Source of the DNA: Cryptomeria japonica
Lineage: Eukaryota > Streptophyta > Pinopsida > Cupressales > Cupressaceae
Assembly (NCBI RefSeq): GCF_030272615.1
Contig: NC_081406.1
Location: forward strand, 394,964,439-395,028,438
Length of the DNA: 64,000 bases
Direction of reading: 5' to 3'
Program-made: the position numbers and the translations under genes
Shown: positions 49,025-60,253 of the stretch, in pieces
Layout: every line of letters begins with the position of its first letter
Numbering within the stretch: the stretch's first letter is position 1
The notes under the pieces: generated by a model
Database searches by the model: none
Told to the model about the DNA's origin: nothing
The model's input: only the letters and a program-made list of their open reading frames with translations

Positions 49025-49260
49025 TGTAATGCCCCGCCAGGAAACCCCGAAGGGATAAAGCTAAAACACTCAAATGGAGAGTAAATATTTTTTTTTAATA
49101 ATAATAATGAGAGTGTTAATATTAAGACACAACATTAAGATACATTGGAGTTATCTAACACTTAGATAACACAACGAAAGACTCAACAATCCTAAGGAGT
49201 TTCCCAACGTGATTACGTAACCTTACACCTAACTCAACTCACGACATTAGGTCCAATTAA
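49025..49260 (-). repeat. Truncated 5' LTR of the LARD-like element
   Basis: Only the first 236 bp (plus-strand order) remain. Similarity to the left LTR stops abruptly at GGTCCAATTAA, after which unrelated coding-like sequence begins. About 4.27 kb is missing. Confidence 0.8.
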
Positions 49261-50757
49261 CCTTACATTCAGAGCAATTCAGAGCGACTAAGTGTGATCA
49301 AAGGCAATTTAGAGCAATCAAATTTCTTCTTGAGTGATCTCACTGGCGTTTGGAAGAATTTGTTGGAGGTTTTCACCGAGAGCGATCAAAAGGTATTTAT
49401 ATTTAACATGGAAGCGAGATCATCATCTATTCCTATTTTTGTTACAAACCCGACTGTAGTAGAGGTCAAGGACCACTCCAGGACAATTTTCAAGCGGTAT
49501 CCACATGTGGTTACCCTGGAAGATTTGGTTGGAGCATTTTCTCGCATTCTGGAGGGAGCCATCTATGTAGAGAATGTTAGGGCATATATTCACTATCACA
49601 TCGAGGACTTGGGAACTTCATAAATTAAGGGCATGTATATGAGTGAGCTGATGGGAGAATCTGGAAGGATCAAACTAACATTCAAGCATATTGAAGACCT
49701 AGGGTTTACCGACATTCTGGATATTCCAGAGTTTGAGGATGAGATAATCAAATATGTTTTGAGAAGAGTACATTGGGAATTTATATGGCTAAACAAACCT
49801 TACAAAATCACCAAGGAAGCCATCTAGGAAATCAATGGTTTACCATCGGTTGGGAAACATCCAAACAAGAAGGTCTCAAATGATTTCATGAGGAAGATCA
49901 CCGACAGGACATTTGACAAATGATCCATGAAAGTGAGCACTATCACTGACATGGACATCAAATTTGGTAGCATGGTCATCGGGTATAAGGTAACTCAGTC
50001 AAACTGACTAAATTCTCTTTCCAGTTCATGCATTTTGGCTGCATACAAAATGATGAGAGAAAATGTGAAATTAGACCTATGCGGTTGGATACTTGATGAG
50101 TTGTTGATAATTATAGGGAAGATTAAGGGTGAAAAAAAGGTACATTCCGATATAGCAACTTGATAGTTTTCCTAATATTATATTTCTTGAATGATACACC
50201 CAGTTCTGGTAAGAGGCAATGGGTATTTGACATCCTGGTAGGGAGACAATTGAAACAGTCAATTGCTACTTTAGGAAGCCAAAGAGATGATAAGGTAAGG
50301 GGATATTTCAACATATTCCAAACATATATGAGGTCTAGGGTAAGGGTACCTGAGCATATTGTAGAAAAATATTCTACCGACATATTCTTTATGGTAAAGA
50401 AGGATGAGACACTCATGGAAGCAGTTATGCCCCGAAATATTTGGATTGAAGAAATGGGCTTTGAGGTGGATGCACAGATTCTTGATGCCTATGCAAAAAT
50501 GTTGATTGATGCACCAATATATGAGGAAGAGAAGCCCCGTGGTACTGTAGAATAGAAAACTCAAGAGGTTGAAATAGAGTTCAACCGGAAGAAAAAAGAG
50601 AAACAGAAAGAAAAAGCAAGCAAATTTGTGCAGAAGGTCTCAAAGGACATCAAAGCACTAATTGATGTTGTCCCAGATAAAGTGATAGGGAGGATCTCAC
50701 AAAAGAGTTGCACCTTTAATAGTAGGTTGGTAAGAGATGCTATAGTGGGCTTACATA
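49261..50757 (+). pseudogene. Transposon-associated ORF of unknown function, first part
   Basis: Frame 1 is readable from about 49294 through stops at 49621 (TAA), 49825 (TAG), about 49921 (TGA) and about 50005 (TGA). After a one-base shift in an A run near 50138 the frame continues to 50757 past a TAG at 50553. Recognisable wording: YPHVVTLEDLVGAFSRIL, KLTFKHIEDLGFTDILDIPE, ITKEAI-EINGLPSVG, RLNSLSSSCILAAYKMM, FNIFQTYMRSRVRVPEHIVEKY. It resembles, from memory, a large family of plant transposon-linked proteins with a helical N-terminal domain, but I cannot name a family safely. The end is Lys/Glu-rich. Sequence resumes at about 52240 after an interruption. Confidence 0.55.
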
Positions 50758-52240
50758 CTTGATCACACCCTAATCTTTCCTAGTATCAAGTCAAACAACT
50801 AAACTCCTTTGGAATGCTCCCTAACAATTTGTTTGCTCCTATTACTAAAAAATCATGGTTGGGATTCACTAGAGTAAATCCAACCATCAAGTTTCCAAAG
50901 TCTCCCACATTCACTTGCAGGGGTCTAAAATGATGTTGAGAAGGTTTCTCTCCATTTCTCCATCGCTTTCTCTTGTTCCTTTTTTCTAGGCCTAGTAGCC
51001 CTAAGAGCCCCTTTTAGCCCTACCTTCCTGGTTTTTGCCCAATTACTCACAAATATTTCAAAGGACCCCCTAAGAGATTTTGTGATTCAAACACCCTTTT
51101 GGACACTCTTTGAGAATCGGGAGGTAAGGTTGTCTAGTACGATCGTATCGCTACGGATCCCAAAATGGCTCTTTTTGAGGGTTTAAGAGTCTTGTCCAGT
51201 AGGGTTTGTTGATTTGCACACCCTGTCACACCTCCTTGATTATAATGAGACTCCATTAGGATTTTTTTTTCCCTTCCAAACACTTGGCACAACCACATTT
51301 TATCTTCCCTGCAAGCAATGATAAAAATAACAGTCATAATCCCTAGTCGGGCTATGGCATATCTCGCCTAGGATATGACAACAAATGACTTCAAAGAAAC
51401 TTTCAGAATATTAAAAGGAAAATGTACATTGTACACAGGCTCCATGACTTTAATCCTAAATTCCATTGAGAAAATACAATGGGATTTCATGTTGTAGCCA
51501 TAGTTAGGGTCTTAATCCCTTGTTCAGACCAAGAGCAGTGCAGTTGAAGAAAATTTGTAAACAAGCACTAAACCGGTAATAAGAAAAAGAGTGAAATCAC
51601 TTCCTAAGATCCAAAAAAATATGTACTAAACCACCATGAATGGATAGTACCAAGATCAAACCATCTGATATGGACTACTATAACCAAAATTACAAATCTC
51701 ATGCAAAAATTTGAAAAATTGCCTTCAAGTATTATTCAAAATTTTCTCATGGATATTTCAACCCATTTAAAATGATTTAAAAAGAACTATATGTCTCCTT
51801 TCTCATAATTAACCACCCATCATTCCTCAACTACCGATTTGATCAATTTTTTAAAAGTTGCTCCAAGAGTTGCAAAAAGTTGTCAAGCAACAATGACAAT
51901 TTTTGCTCCATTTTGCATTTTTGCAACTTATGCAATTTTACTCACTCTAAACCCCCTAGGATGGGTCCCTAACATCAAAGTAACATGTCCAAAATCATTT
52001 TGAGGCCTTACAAAGAGTTTTACACTATTTTGCAAAAAGATGTCATTTTTGGCTTACAAGGGCACATTGGCCAAAACTGAGAAAACAAGCAAACCTTGGT
52101 GATAAACACACTTCAAATAACTCCAAAACACACTTGTGGACCTATCAATAGTCCATTATTCATTAATTGATCCTAATGAGGATCATCCATTCCAAAATTG
52201 TGAAACTTTATGAAGAAATCTAGGTGCTCCTCCACTAGAA
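50758..52240. other. 1.5-kb interruption of the ORF, no recognisable content
   Basis: Sits between two parts of what looks like one coding region. It has no ORF of interest and no clear terminal repeats or duplicated flank that I could find by eye. Pyrimidine-rich phrases (CTAGGCCTAGTAGCCC, CTTTTAGCCCTACC) recall LTR U5 sequence. It could be an insertion (solo LTR or SINE-like) or an intron. Confidence 0.35.
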
Positions 52241-53038
52241 AGGTAGAAAAATGAAGGATCCTGAAGTTCATATTGAGCCTGTTACTGCAGAATCAGAATT
52301 TGAGGATGACACATCATTGTCATTTAAGAGGGTTGTTAGGAAGAAACCAGTGGAAAGAAAGGCAAAAGCTAAAAAGCAACTGGTTAGGAAGGTTACAATC
52401 AAAATACTGGCACAAAAGAAAGCACCTAAAGCTACACCTATGGCTGCATCTAGTACTGCAAAGAGGAAGAAGAAGGATGACATTGATTTCGGTAAGGCTC
52501 CACCTAAAACTTGTGCAGAATTAGTAGATGAAATCACTAAAGATGGCATGTTGAAGAATGTTCAATTTTACTCTGATCACTTAGAGGAGGATGAACAAAG
52601 AGAGGTAGAGGAAGCAGTCCTATTGTACTTGGATATTTATAAGAAAGCCTTAATAGAAATAGAAAATCGAATATCGGTTGAATTGTATAACATGTTAGAT
52701 GCTAGAAGACTGCCAGCTATGCAAGAGGATAAACACATTAAAATTCAAGAGCTATTATATATTTGTGTTACTATTTCTCAAGATGAAATGGAAAAGACAC
52801 TCGATGTGGCAGACAGAAAATTTTTCAATAGCAAACATAGGATAACTAGTCTGATGCTAGGAAGAGTAAATGAAATAATAAAGGAGACTCAAAAAGAAAG
52901 GGTTAAATTTCTTGGAGAAAATAGAGGATTCTTTACTTCACCGGAAACCAAGACAGACATTATAGATACCCAGATTGAAGGAAAAGGAAAGGGGATTATG
53001 GGTACTTCACCCTCAATGGTAAACATGATTGCGATGAA
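52241..53038 (+). pseudogene. Transposon-associated ORF, second part with basic region
   Basis: Frame 3 from ATG 52251 is open for 283 codons, to a stop at 53097. An acidic start (EPVTAESEFEDD) is followed by a strongly basic stretch (VERKAKAKKQLVRKV, AKRKKKDDIDFG) suggesting a nuclear-localisation signal. Next is a helical region (PKTCAELVDEITKDGML, HIKIQELLYICVTISQDEM, SLMLGRVNEIIKETQKERV). After 53038 the frame runs into the gag-tail repeat of element F and reads out-of-frame sequence (repeated MIAMKI), so its natural end has been lost. Confidence 0.55.
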
Positions 53039-54379
53039 GATATACACAATGTTAATTCAGAAAATTGTAATGGTACACATGATTGCGATGAAGATATAGC
53101 ACACATGGAAGGACAAAAGTTTATGGAATCTCACAAGGAACAACAAAGTGCAATGCAAGTCCAGAAGATTGCAGAACTTAAGAAAGCTCTTGAGGTTGTG
53201 GATAAGAAGGTTCAAATGTTCGAGAGCCTTCGAGCTGTTGATGAAGACCTTCTGAAATATAGTGAAGAGAATTCTTCGGAAAAGGACTGTGAATTGAATG
53301 CGTGTACACTTGATGAACAACATGTTGATCTAATAAATGGTTTTATGACAGAAAATTTTAGTGAACATGCTGAAAACTCATCCGATGAAGTAAATTGCAG
53401 CGATGTTCATTTTCTTTCTTTGGCTGATGACGAGTATTCTATTGGTGAAGAAGATCAGTTGTGGCAAGATAAGTATGATTATCTTGATTTTCAGAATGAT
53501 GGTCATAGAATAAAATATTATGGATGTGAAACATGGAACACTGAGGATTGTTCCAGCCAAGTGTCAATTTCTTCTTTGCTTGATGAAGATGATTATGATG
53601 ATCGAATGGATGGTGTCTTTAGCAATTTTACCAATGCTTTATTCAATGCTGATATAGATACGGACCAGCCACTTCAGTGTCATAATGTTCATAAGGGGAT
53701 TCTTCATTTTGTTTCTAACCCTTTGTATGAAGAAATAATTGATCAGCCAAATGTTGTAAATGATGAATCGGTCCATAATACTGATGGTATTCCGAACAGC
53801 AATAGCATATGTTGTGAAAAATTATTTCATGATGAAAGTAAGAGGCATGGATTATGTGATGATCATTTAAAACCACAAATGAAAGTGTTTCAGGTGGATA
53901 TAAGTTTGGATGAAAAAGATTCAGCTGAGGATTTGCTTCAGCCGGAGGTATGCATTCTTTTCCATGAATGGGATGTTGAGAATGCAGAGATTTTCAGTTT
54001 GATAAGCAAGGATAGTATGAGGTGTGATCAGCATAGTGAAGTATCACATCCGGATGGTAATGTTCATGTTCCTTGTTTGCATCAGTTGGTTAGTAGTGTC
54101 CCTCATTCTATTGATTTAAATGATAACAAGGTGAGTGCTGATAGGAATTGCAATGTTGAGAATGAGTGTTTTATTTTTCAAGTTCAACATGATGATGTCC
54201 TTGCAAATGGTAGAATTGATTGGGATAGTGAAATGCATGGTATCTTGTGGGAAGGCCTCTATGGTGAATTGTCTCATATTTTTACTTGTGTTGAAGTAGT
54301 GTGTGATTACAAAGTTCAGAATTAGATAAGAGGTGAGCACACTAGCTGTTTCAGTAATGAGACAAAAGAGGTAAATGTT
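53039..54379 (+). repeat. Left copy of the F gag-tail repeat
   Basis: Direct repeat of 61491-62921, about 98% identical by eye in the coding part. The left copy lacks about 90 bp near its end, between two AGAGGT words. It begins at a junction where a 53-bp unit is doubled (see 53018-53097). Together with the LTR at 54380 it represents the 3' end of a second F copy sharing one LTR with the copy to the right. Confidence 0.85.
53105..54325 (+). pseudogene. Gag-tail ORF of element F, left copy
   Basis: An open frame of 406 codons with no recognised domain. The start is a coiled-coil-like stretch (QVQKIAELKKALEVVDKKV), and the rest is acidic and rich in Asp, Cys and His (NCSDVHFLSLADDEYS, LDEDDYDDRMDGVF, LCDDHLKPQMKVFQVD). 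In the right copy the same sequence is the continuation of gag, so this piece is a headless fragment, not a gene start. Its stop TAG (54323) is CAG in the right copy. Between the copies most base changes alter amino acids, so no selection on the protein is evident since duplication. Confidence 0.7.
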
Positions 54380-56295
54380 TGTAAGTGGAGTAGTTATAAT
54401 CAGTTGTGAGTTTGTTTGTATGTCTTGTACAATCGCTTTGCTTCAGTTGTGTGGTTTTCAATAAAGTGCCCTGTTGTTTGGATAGAATAAGGAAGCCCTA
54501 TTTTTGAAATGAGACAAGAAGAGAAGAATTGAGAAGAGAAGAATGATCCGTCTTTGGGTGGTCTGCTTAACCAAAGATATCTGGATTCTTGTGTTGATCT
54601 CACAATCAACCATCCCCAGCCAGAGCCACTATTGCGACTGATTAAAATTGAGTAAATTTTATAGGCCCATTTCAAAATTTGCTCTGCATACCTAAATGAG
54701 TCAGTTTGAAGGGCCTAGTTTGCGAGAGGGTAAAATGGGGCCAGTTGATTTTCAGAGGGTAAGGCTCAGGATTAATGTCCCACACCTTTCATTTGGCCTA
54801 TTCAGTGATGTGCAACTTTTAGAATTCAATTTGGATAAGTTTATGAGGTACCCAGTTTGAGGGGTGAGCTGGAAGTGCATTTTAGGCACAAATGCATATT
54901 TTATTGAGTAGCCTACTTTGAGCAATTACATATTTTGCCCTGTTGATCATAATGGAGAATTTCAAAATGGATTAAATTGTATGCATTAATGTGAGTCAGC
55001 CAGCAAAATTTTAGGTCTTGATGAATCCATTTGCTCAGTTGTCAAAGCCAAATCCGTTTGCAGTTTGTATGTTTTGGCAAGTCCCTGTTTCGACAGCTAG
55101 TCGGAACCCTGTTTCGCACAAGTGTAAAAGTTTCCTCAGTAAGCATCATGTCAGAATGTTTGTTCTAGGCTAATGTTGGTATAAATTATGAGCTGCATTT
55201 CAAATTTTAAGCCTCTATCATTCCGTTTGATTGGTTCTCAAAAGAGCTCATTTTACCATCAAATTCAGTTATCCGCACTCCAGTGTTATATCAGTTAATG
55301 TAGCTGTCTTGGTGAGTGCACCATTTGCATCCTATCAGTCTGGTGATCGAACTGAGAATTCAAAGATTTAATATGTACTTTAAGGTACCTATGTTTCAAA
55401 TTTGAGGGCCTACGGACATCGTTTGATATTTTTAAGAAAGACATCATGTGTTGCCAGGACATTGACTTCATCAGGTCCGCAGTGTCGACAAAGGCAGTTG
55501 GGCATTTTCGAAAATTAATATCTCTTCGCTCGGGATTCGTCTTGAGAAATCGTTTGGTAGAAGTCATCCTTGTATATCAGAGTACACGCCTGTCAGATGG
55601 TGAGCTCTAGAAAGGTGTTTTGACAGGTTTGAAAATTACGTCTTCGCGATTAAATGTGAAAATTGTGGCATAATTGCCTGAAGGTTGTAAAATGCGGATT
55701 AATGATCCAAAAATGATGCCAATCATTTCCTGAGGGATGTTTGAGTTCCGTGAAGCATTTCAAAGGCCAGTTGCTTGAAATCAAATGTTTTTTTAGTTGG
55801 ACCCACTTTGGGGCCCGACCTGGCTCATGCTCATGCATTATTTTATTGGCGACTTGGCTTTATGAGCATTTCTAGAGTAATGTTGACGTCCATTGTTGGA
55901 GTTGAATACTTATATGTTTCCCACTAGAGGATAATGCAAAAATGGGAATGTCTCTCTTGATCTTTACAACCAAGGTATTTTGCATGCTAGATGTAAGCAA
56001 TGGAGGGGTGTGGGAATTGGTTGATAAAGATAAGATAGAAGCATCCATTGACCTTCGTGATGATGTTATTACAAAACTTGAAATCCTGGATAATGCTCGC
56101 ATTGATCTCACCCTCTCTGCCGAATGTAATGATTTTGGATGATTACATACCAAAGGCTGCCATAAACAAAAAGTATGAAAATGCAAATTGGCTGGTGTAT
56201 AGCCATCTATCTAAGCTCATGTGGTTTGTGAATTGGCAATGTAAAATTGTTAAGAAAAGAAGCATAGAAATAGAAAACCAATACTGGCCTCCTCT

Positions 56296-57991
56296 CACGT
56301 GATGGTTGGTGAAGAGGCTATAGAAACCATCAAGCTACAACAAGTGCACTTGGCAAGTGAACTAGGCGAATTTTCCCTCTACTGTGGAGTTTAGAAAGGT
56401 GTTGATGTTTCCAGCCAATGCAGTTTTGGCATTCCTTCCCTCACGTGGCCTGTGAAAAGGGGTTAAACTTCAAAACTAAATTCATATAGCAATTGGCATG
56501 ACTCCCCTCTTTGCATGACAAGGAAGGTAAAGTAGCAGCTGGAGTCTTTTGAGGAATGCAATGTGCGTGGAGTTTAGTGTGGTGTTTGGAGTGCTCTAGC
56601 AGTGATTTCTTCCTCACGTGCCTCCCCCTTCTCTTTCTCTGCTGGAAATGGATGGCAGATGATAGATGGCGTTGAACAGCAGTAGCCACAATAAACTTAA
56701 AATAATGCTTTAGTAGAATGCAGAGTATGGGGAAGGCACAAAATACATTCAAGCAAATGCAATTAACTGTTAAAAGCCATAAATCGCCCTTTGCGTGGAG
56801 TGGAAAGAACTAAGGAACTGCAACATCCATCCTCCTTTCTCACGTGGCATGCAATGCAATGTGGAATTCAGATCAAATTCATTCAACAACAACTTCCTCC
56901 CTGTGTGGAAGCCAGTGGAGGATAAAGAGACTTCAAACCATTTGGAAATTCAAACTGCACTTGGGCATCGATTTATCTGGAGAAAACATTGGAAATGGTT
57001 CTCATAAACTTTGATGAATGCACATTGCCAGGCATAAAATTTTGTGTGTTTTATGAAGAGAAATGAAAATTATAAGATAAATGCCAGAGTGCTTGTTGGA
57101 CATGGCGTTGAAGTTGGAAATCGACTGCAGAGGCTTTGTCAGAGCAATGTGGCATTACAAGGCATTGAAACCTTCAGCAAATTGAAACTATTGACAATTC
57201 CCCTGCTGCGTGGAAGTGGCAAGTAATTATTTTTAAAAGATATAGCAAACAAATGCCAGTGTAAATAAGTTTCTACAGCTCCAGCCAAACCATCCCCTCC
57301 TCACATGGATGTTCAGGTCCATTCTCCCTCCTATGCATGGTTGAAAAGGCCATCGAAATCCATGCAAATAAAAAAATCACCATTAAAACTCAAAAAAAGC
57401 TTCAAAAAGGCATTCCCAGGCTAAAAGTATTTATCCCACATTGGCTGGGAAATGTAACTTTTTGGTATTTAAGTATAAGGCTCCACCATACTATAATGTC
57501 AAAGCCTTAAAGGCTTTTGATGGATGGTGCTCGATGGCGCCCAAGGCGGGCCCACGTGCGAACACGCTTCCCAAGGCGACAAAGGAGATGACTGAGCAGT
57601 GACCAGGTGGACCCCACATAGGCACGCTTCCCGAGGTAGATAGGTGAAATTTTGCAAAGGAAGACCGGTTTAACGAGTGAGCAAGTTCGAGATGGATCAA
57701 CGGTGCACGCTATTTCGCGAAAGGAAGATGCACGCGAGTTGCACCCTGCGAAGTTGCCAAATCCAGGTGGCGGCTACAGTCAGATGTCTAGCAGGCAGGT
57801 CCCGGTAAGGTGTTAGTGATGTGGCACACAGTTGGCGCACAGGTGGCAGCCCGGTGGCGATGACGTGGTGCTGAGGTGGTGTACACGTGGCAGCCAAGTG
57901 ACGGATGAGCAAGCGAACATGTGGCGATGATGAGGTGTCATCCCAGGTGGCATCCGCTCAACCCCATCGAGCAATCAGAGGCCACCACGTG
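56296..57991. promoter_or_regulatory. Cluster of seven CACGTG (G-box) motifs in the F LTR
   Basis: Exact CACGTG at 56296, 56442, 56615, 56841, 57553, 57884 and 57986, mostly in CTCACGTG or CACGTGGC context. About 0.4 would be expected by chance in 1.7 kb. The first four lie upstream of the TATA-like sequence near 57463, in loosely repeated units containing GTGAAAAGG / GTGAAGAGG. G-boxes bind bZIP and bHLH factors and with ACGTGGC neighbours act in abscisic-acid and stress responses. Confidence 0.6.
57463..57480 (+). promoter_or_regulatory. Candidate LTR promoter (TATA-like) of element F
   Basis: GGTATTTAAGTATAAGGCTCC lies between the upstream G-boxes and an abrupt G+C-rich segment that would be the transcribed leader. 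No other good TATA was seen nearby. Confidence 0.35.
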
Positions 57992-59226
57992 GCAAAGCGT
58001 CAGAGCACATCAGAGGCAAAAATCAAAATTAAAATGAGTAAATGATATAGTCTAAACTATATTAAATTTTGAAAAATTTAAATGATTGAGCACATTGGGG
58101 AATTAATTCGCCTAGGGTCGAAATTTTGGCCAAAATATAAAGTGTTATATGTTTTCAGAAAGCTCTCGGAGTGAGGGATTCGATTATGAGGTTAATTTTG
58201 ACAAATGTGGGATATTTTGGAAGCCGTATCCACGGGAACAAAATTTAGTTAGAGGGGAGACACTTGGCAATTTTCAGTTGTAGATTTGATTCTCTTCCCT
58301 CTCCTTCTTATTCCCAATTCTTCTCAGTCGTAGGGGTTCCAGTTTTTGAGAGATTTGCTCCAAGGGAGAAATCCGAAATTGCAGGTTGCAGTGATGGCAT
58401 CCTTTTATCAATGCAAATGACAGTGTGTTCATCTATGTTTTCATTGTTGTCTTTAGTGTAGGTTTAGTTTCAGTTTGCAGGTTCACACATATGCAAGGCA
58501 TGTGTGAATTTCCATGAAATATTCTCCAAAATGTACTCAGATTCATATAATTTCATATTATCAAGGATAATTTGAGTTGTCTCTTTTAGATTCCTCTAAG
58601 AGTGTAATGTTGTCTTTTAGGCATTCTTCAAGGAAGGATTTAAATCCTAAAACCGAACATTAATGATTTTGAATGCATATTGGATATCTACATATAAGTA
58701 TGGTTTTGTGATAGAGCATAGGATTGTATTAATGTAAGACATTGATACATGAAAATTTAATGTTGAAAATAACTTGCATCTGAGATTTCTCATCCAGCAT
58801 TATTCATGACTCTGTGGCCTGGATAAGGCACTGGTCTCTTGTAATATTGAAAGGTTGTCAGAACACCTTTTAAATATAAAAAATCAGAATATCTTTTTAT
58901 ATTTTATGTTATGTGGAAGTGTCCCTCCATCTCATGATTCAAAATGTTGAGTTGCAAGTGTGGATCTAGCCCATCTGCAGTTATCTCTTAGTTTTTGAAC
59001 CTTTTGAGATCCATCTGCTTTTGATTGATGCAGTCTTATGTGTAATAGGTCTGATTAAATGCATCAAAGGTATACCTGCCTAGGTTTTGCAGAGCCTGAA
59101 GAGTAGAAGGATTCATATCCTTGTCATGTTGTCCAAGCCCTGAGGTGTTTCATTGATTGAGATTGGCTATCTCATAGATAGATTTGCAGGTATACTTGGT
59201 TTATCACTTTTGGTGAACAACAAAAA

Positions 59227-59244
59227 TGGCGACTCTGCTGGGGA
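59227..59244 (+). other. Primer-binding site of element F
   Basis: TGGCGACTCTGCTGGGGA, five or so bases after the LTR end. Its TGGCGACTC start fits the 3' end of plant tRNA-Arg, as used by Ogre/Tat elements. The tRNA match is from memory. Confidence 0.65.
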
Positions 59245-59331
59245 AGAAATGAACTGTCAAGAGCCTCTGGTTAAGAAATATTTGATTCATATAAGGTTGA
59301 GATTATCCCATCCAAGTCACCACAACAAAAA

Positions 59332-59349
59332 TGGCGACTCTGCTGGGGA
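59332..59349 (+). repeat. Second exact copy of the F primer-binding site
   Basis: The sequence CAACAAAAATGGCGACTCTGCTGGGGAAG recurs 105 bp downstream of the first. Further partial copies are TGGCGACTCT at 59578 and TGGCGGCTCTGATG at 59846. Only the copy adjoining the LTR should be used in priming. Confidence 0.75.
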
Positions 59350-60253
59350 AGGTGAATAGAAATTGCCTAATTTCATCTTGTTAGTCAGTCCATTGCATAG
59401 GCACAGAGTCTGAAATTGATTTTATGGTGAAGAGAATAGTTCTTGTTCTGGATCTGTAACATGATATGTTTTACATGTCATATATTGTATGAAGGAGTAA
59501 CAAATAAAAGTTATATTGCTTAGTTGTGAGCAAGTCCTTGCAGCTGTATGCAAATTTTTCCCCAATTCCTTATTGGGTGGCGACTCTAGTCTCTGTACCG
59601 GTGCTTGAAAGAAGTTTGTATTCCAAGACTTTCACAAGATTAGTAGATAATCTTATGAATCATATTAAGGTGCAGATGGTTTAATTAGCAGATTCACAGA
59701 TAAGTGCTTTCATTATAAAAGCTTGAGAAGAAAAGTGCAGTAATAGCCTGGAAGAGTGTTGATTGCAGCAAGATTGAGAGAGAAACATAGAATTAAATTT
59801 GTGATTGAATGGTTCTGCTGTTCAAAATATCCTCTATGCAAGAGGTGGCGGCTCTGATGTAAAAGACAATGCTAAAGTGTAAAGTAAATCTCCAGATCTA
59901 CAAGTCTTACAGCTGCAAATCTCCAGGTATTTTCAGAGGTCTCAAATGCAAAACAATTTCCTCTGAAAATTTGAATTACTAAAATAGTTTTCCCATTTAG
60001 TGAACATCACTAGTCTAGAGGGAAAGAGAGGATCTCAAAATTGATTTGCATATCTATGCTGCTAAAATATTCAGTGTATGTTATCCTCCGTAGTATGCAA
60101 ATGTGGAAGAACTTTATGTCAAGCAATGTTAAGGAATAGATTTGTATAAGGATATGTGCTTGAAGTTTTCTATCCAAGATTTTATAATCATTTGTGGAAG
60201 TAAGAAAAATGAATAGTGAAGTTTTTTAGTCTTGTGTATTTCCACATAGAGCC
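59350..60253 (+). other. 5' leader of element F
   Basis: About 900 bp between primer site and gag ATG, without an ORF of note. It includes two partial primer-site echoes and, near 59560-59600, a CCCAATTCCTTATTGGG inverted repeat. It would hold the packaging signal, but nothing specific can be pointed to. Confidence 0.5.

Larger units (their letters stand above)
40739..49260 (-). mobile_element. Large non-coding LTR element (LARD-like)
   Basis: Bounded by one full LTR of 4,502 bp (40739-45240) and a truncated one of 236 bp (49025-49260). An internal region of about 3.8 kb has no recognisable gag or pol. LTR ends are TGTAATGCCC and GGGCATTACA. The primer site (49010-49023, minus) is of the initiator-Met type, and polypurine complement TTCTCCCGCTAGG follows the left LTR, so the element is in minus orientation. 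The size and emptiness match large retrotransposon derivatives described from barley and relatives (about 4.5-kb LTR, 3.5-kb internal). It interrupts element D. The right LTR was cut off by a later rearrangement. Confidence 0.82.
54380..59222 (+). repeat. Long (about 4.8 kb) 5' LTR of element F
   Basis: The first 1,079 bp match 62922-64000 with no net length difference and roughly 95-96% identity by eye. The start TGTAAGTGGAG is a candidate only, since similarity extends leftward into the gag tail. The end is placed at AACAACA before the primer site. It contains a CACGTG cluster (56296-57991), a TATTTAAGTATAAGG promoter-like sequence near 57463-57480, a G+C-rich segment (57500-58000) and a U5-like end shared with 3540-3790. 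Short ORFs are non-coding. Confidence 0.7.

Noticed and set aside
50758-52240. Interruption as a SINE
   Set aside because: No A and B boxes, no poly(A) tail and no flanking duplication could be identified by eye; left as unknown.
52273-52549. Two ORFs on the other frame and strand over the basic region
   Set aside because: Shadows of the AAG/AAA-rich coding frame at 52251-53099.
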